DNA from: Desulfovibrio psychrotolerans
GTDB lineage: Bacteria > Desulfobacterota > Desulfovibrionia > Desulfovibrionales > Desulfovibrionaceae
Direction of reading: 5' to 3'
NCBI RefSeq assembly: GCF_013340305.1
Contig: NZ_BLVP01000005.1
Span: 1-64,000 of the forward strand
DNA: 64,000 nucleotides
In this document: positions 62,382 through 64,000 of the stretch, one piece after another
How the letters are laid out: the number at the start of each line of letters is the position of its first letter
Numbering within the stretch: the stretch's first letter is position 1
Notes under the pieces: model-generated
Database searches by the model: none
Seen by the model: the letters and a program-made list of their open reading frames with translations, nothing else
What the model was told of the DNA's origin: nothing
Made by a program: the position numbers and the translations under genes

Positions 62382-64000
62382 ATGCACGGCTCCCGCCCCG
62401 CCATATATTCAGCCCTGCTTTTCGCCGCGCTGCTCGCCGCGTTCCTTGTGGTGTCGCCCGCCCATGCGCTGACGCAGAAAGAACGCAAGAACATCCTGTT
62501 CCTGAATTCCTATCACAACGGCTACTCGTGGTCAGACACCATCTTCGACGGAATCAAACAGACGCTGGAAGCAAGCGGCTACAGCATTGTCCTGCAAGTA
62601 GAATACATGGACTCCAAAAAGTTCCGGTATGAGGAAACGGTCCAGCCGCTGCTCAGCCTCTACCGCGACAAGTTCAGGGGCAAAAAGTTTGATGTCATCA
62701 TCGTTTCAGACAACGCCGCCTTCGATTTCATCCTCGAATACGGCGAGCAGCTCTTTCCCGGCGTGCCCGCCGTATTCTGCGGCGTAAACGACTTCAACCC
62801 CGCTTCGGTGGCATCACGCAACATCACCGGCGTGGTAGAAAGCTTCGACGTTGCCGCCAATCTGGAATTCGCCCTGCGCATGCACCCTGCCATGCGCCGC
62901 ATGGTGGTCATCGGCGACCAGTCCGTCACCGGGGTTGCCATAAGCACGCAGATACGCGAGGCACTCCCCGCCTTCCGCAACAGGCTGACCATAGAATTCT
63001 GGAACGACTACTCTCTGGACCAGATGCTGAACTGGGTGCGCAACGCCGGACCGGACACCTTCTTCTATTTCATCCCCATGTACCGCGACATAGACGGGCA
63101 GTTTTACTCCGCGCAGGAACTGCTCCAGCTGGTACGGGCAAGCACCGGCGCACCGCTCTATTCCAACTGGGCATTCCTGCTGGGCAGCGGCATCACGGGC
63201 GGCAAGCTGCTCTCCGGCGAGGCGCACGGCTCCACCGCCGCCAAACTGGCGATAGAGGTGCTCGGCGGCACGCAGCCCCCCGATATCCCCGTTATCCTGA
63301 GCGGCGAAGAGCAGTGGAAATTCGACTACACCGAGCTGAAACGCCTGCACATAAGCGAAAACCTGCTCCCCAAGGGCGCAACCATCATCAATGCCCCCAA
63401 CCGCTTTTACGAACTGAACAAGCAGGTCTTCTGGACCATCATCGTCAGTCTGGTCATCCTCACCGTCACGCTGGTCATGCTGGTCATGAATATTCTTGAA
63501 AAGCGCTCGGTGGAACAGAAGATCAAAGACCAGCTTTCCTTCCTGCGGCTGCTTATGGACACCATTCCCATCCCCATCTACTCCAAGGATAAATACGGGC
63601 GATACAAGGAATGTAACGTGGCCTTCGAGCGGTTCTTCAACGTGACGCGCGAAGAGATACTAAACCGCAACGAATGGCAGTTGCAGGGCATGGGCCTTTC
63701 ACAACTGCACGATTCCGTAGACAGCGCCCTGCTGCGCGAACCCGGCGTGGCCATATACGAGCAGACCATCACCCCGCCCAGCGGGCAATTGCACAATATC
63801 ATCCTGCACAAGGCCACCAACATAAACGCCCGGTCAGAAATCGCAGGCCTTGTGGGCATCATCTTCGACTTCACCGACCGTAAGAAGGCAGAAGACAGCC
63901 TGCGTGCGGCGGAAGAAAAATACCGCTCCATCTTCGTCAATTCACCGCTGGGCATCTTCCGGCTCAAGCCGGACGGCGACCTTGTGGACATAAACCCGGC
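62382..64000 (+). CDS. Membrane sensor with ABC substrate-binding-like domain and PAS repeats (3' truncated by window)
   Basis: The reading frame is open from ATG 62382 to the window end (539 full codons). A signal-anchor (about 8-28) leads an extracytoplasmic domain (35-335) like the ABC sugar/amino-acid binding-related sensor domain: ILFLNSYHNGYSWSD, VIIVSDNAAFDFI, PGVPAVFCGVNDF. A helix (about 348-370, VFWTIIVSLVILTVTLVMLV), one PAS domain (about 385-500) and the start of a second PAS (YRSIFVNSPLGIFRLKPDG) follow. The output domain (kinase, GGDEF or EAL) lies outside. It probably senses a small solute. Confidence 0.82.
   Translation, partial: MHGSRPAIYSALLFAALLAAFLVVSPAHALTQKERKNILFLNSYHNGYSWSDTIFDGIKQTLEASGYSIVLQVEYMDSKKFRYEETVQPLLSLYRDKFRGKKFDVIIVSDNAAFDFILEYGEQLFPGVPAVFCGVNDFNPASVASRNITGVVESFDVAANLEFALRMHPAMRRMVVIGDQSVTGVAISTQIREALPAFRNRLTIEFWNDYSLDQMLNWVRNAGPDTFFYFIPMYRDIDGQFYSAQELLQLVRASTGAPLYSNWAFLLGSGITGGKLLSGEAHGSTAAKLAIEVLGGTQPPDIPVILSGEEQWKFDYTELKRLHISENLLPKGATIINAPNRFYELNKQVFWTIIVSLVILTVTLVMLVMNILEKRSVEQKIKDQLSFLRLLMDTIPIPIYSKDKYGRYKECNVAFERFFNVTREEILNRNEWQLQGMGLSQLHDSVDSALLREPGVAIYEQTITPPSGQLHNIILHKATNINARSEIAGLVGIIFDFTDRKKAEDSLRAAEEKYRSIFVNSPLGIFRLKPDGDLVDINP

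Noticed and set aside
1-64000. tRNA or rRNA genes
   Set aside because: Reading both strands gave no cloverleaf with a GGTTCGAATCC-type arm or any rRNA-like stretch. A tRNAscan-SE run would settle this.

Overview
The window looks like a chromosomal segment of a GC-rich, anaerobic, sulfate-reducer-type deltaproteobacterium of the family Desulfovibrionaceae. This is inferred from gene content: a decaheme cytochrome followed by rnfCDGEAB and apbE, a desulfoferrodoxin-rubredoxin pair, a large FAD/Fe-S lactate-dehydrogenase-like fusion, haem-c chemoreceptors and a precorrin (CbiC/CbiA) pathway. I recognised no rRNA, tRNA, CRISPR array, phage or intact insertion sequence.

Region 1 (about 1-20.3 kb, all + strand) is a large envelope transport cluster. 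It has an M16 zinc-protease lipoprotein, an ABC ATPase and an ABC-2-like membrane protein. A terminator and a near-perfect Fur box precede a TonB-dependent receptor. A YejABEF-type peptide importer follows, then a TtpC-type energiser set (DUF3450 coiled coil, long ExbB/TtpC, ExbB, ExbD, TonB, TPR lipid-less secreted protein). Most junctions from the importer onward overlap by 1-8 nt. A second, weaker Fur-like site sits before the protease. Together the parts make a plausible iron-controlled route for taking up, cutting and importing a peptide or protein ligand. This resembles in architecture the ferredoxin-uptake Fus system of Pectobacterium and yddAB-pqqL of E. coli, but here it carries its own dedicated inner-membrane peptide importer and TonB motor.

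Region 2 (20.3-34 kb) holds a FadR/LldR-like GntR regulator with two operator palindromes and a TSUP permease. It continues with an HDOD protein with a soluble histidine kinase, an MscK-like mechanosensitive channel, and a minus-strand group of GGDEF, a receiver-PEP/pyruvate-binding protein and CorA. Region 3 (34-51 kb) has the 1196-residue FAD/Fe-S oxidoreductase behind a six-copy 10-bp repeat array, rubredoxin and superoxide reductase, a PilZ protein, three chemoreceptors (two with a CXXCH haem motif in the sensor), ruvX-mltG, a small cobalamin-pathway operon and a Ros/MucR regulator.

Region 4 (51-58.4 kb) is the Rnf operon with a candidate sigma-54 promoter. Electrons would pass between ferredoxin/NADH and the periplasmic decaheme cytochrome, coupled to ion translocation. 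Region 5 (58.4-64 kb) has an EAL phosphodiesterase, a secreted DsrE-like protein, a YbjQ protein, a second HDOD protein and the 5' part of a large sensor with an ABC substrate-binding-like domain, cut by the window end. Short tandem repeats recur in non-coding DNA (4-bp, 10-bp and 11-bp units). Second-messenger and chemotaxis genes (GGDEF, EAL, PilZ, 2 HDOD, 3 MCP) are unusually dense.
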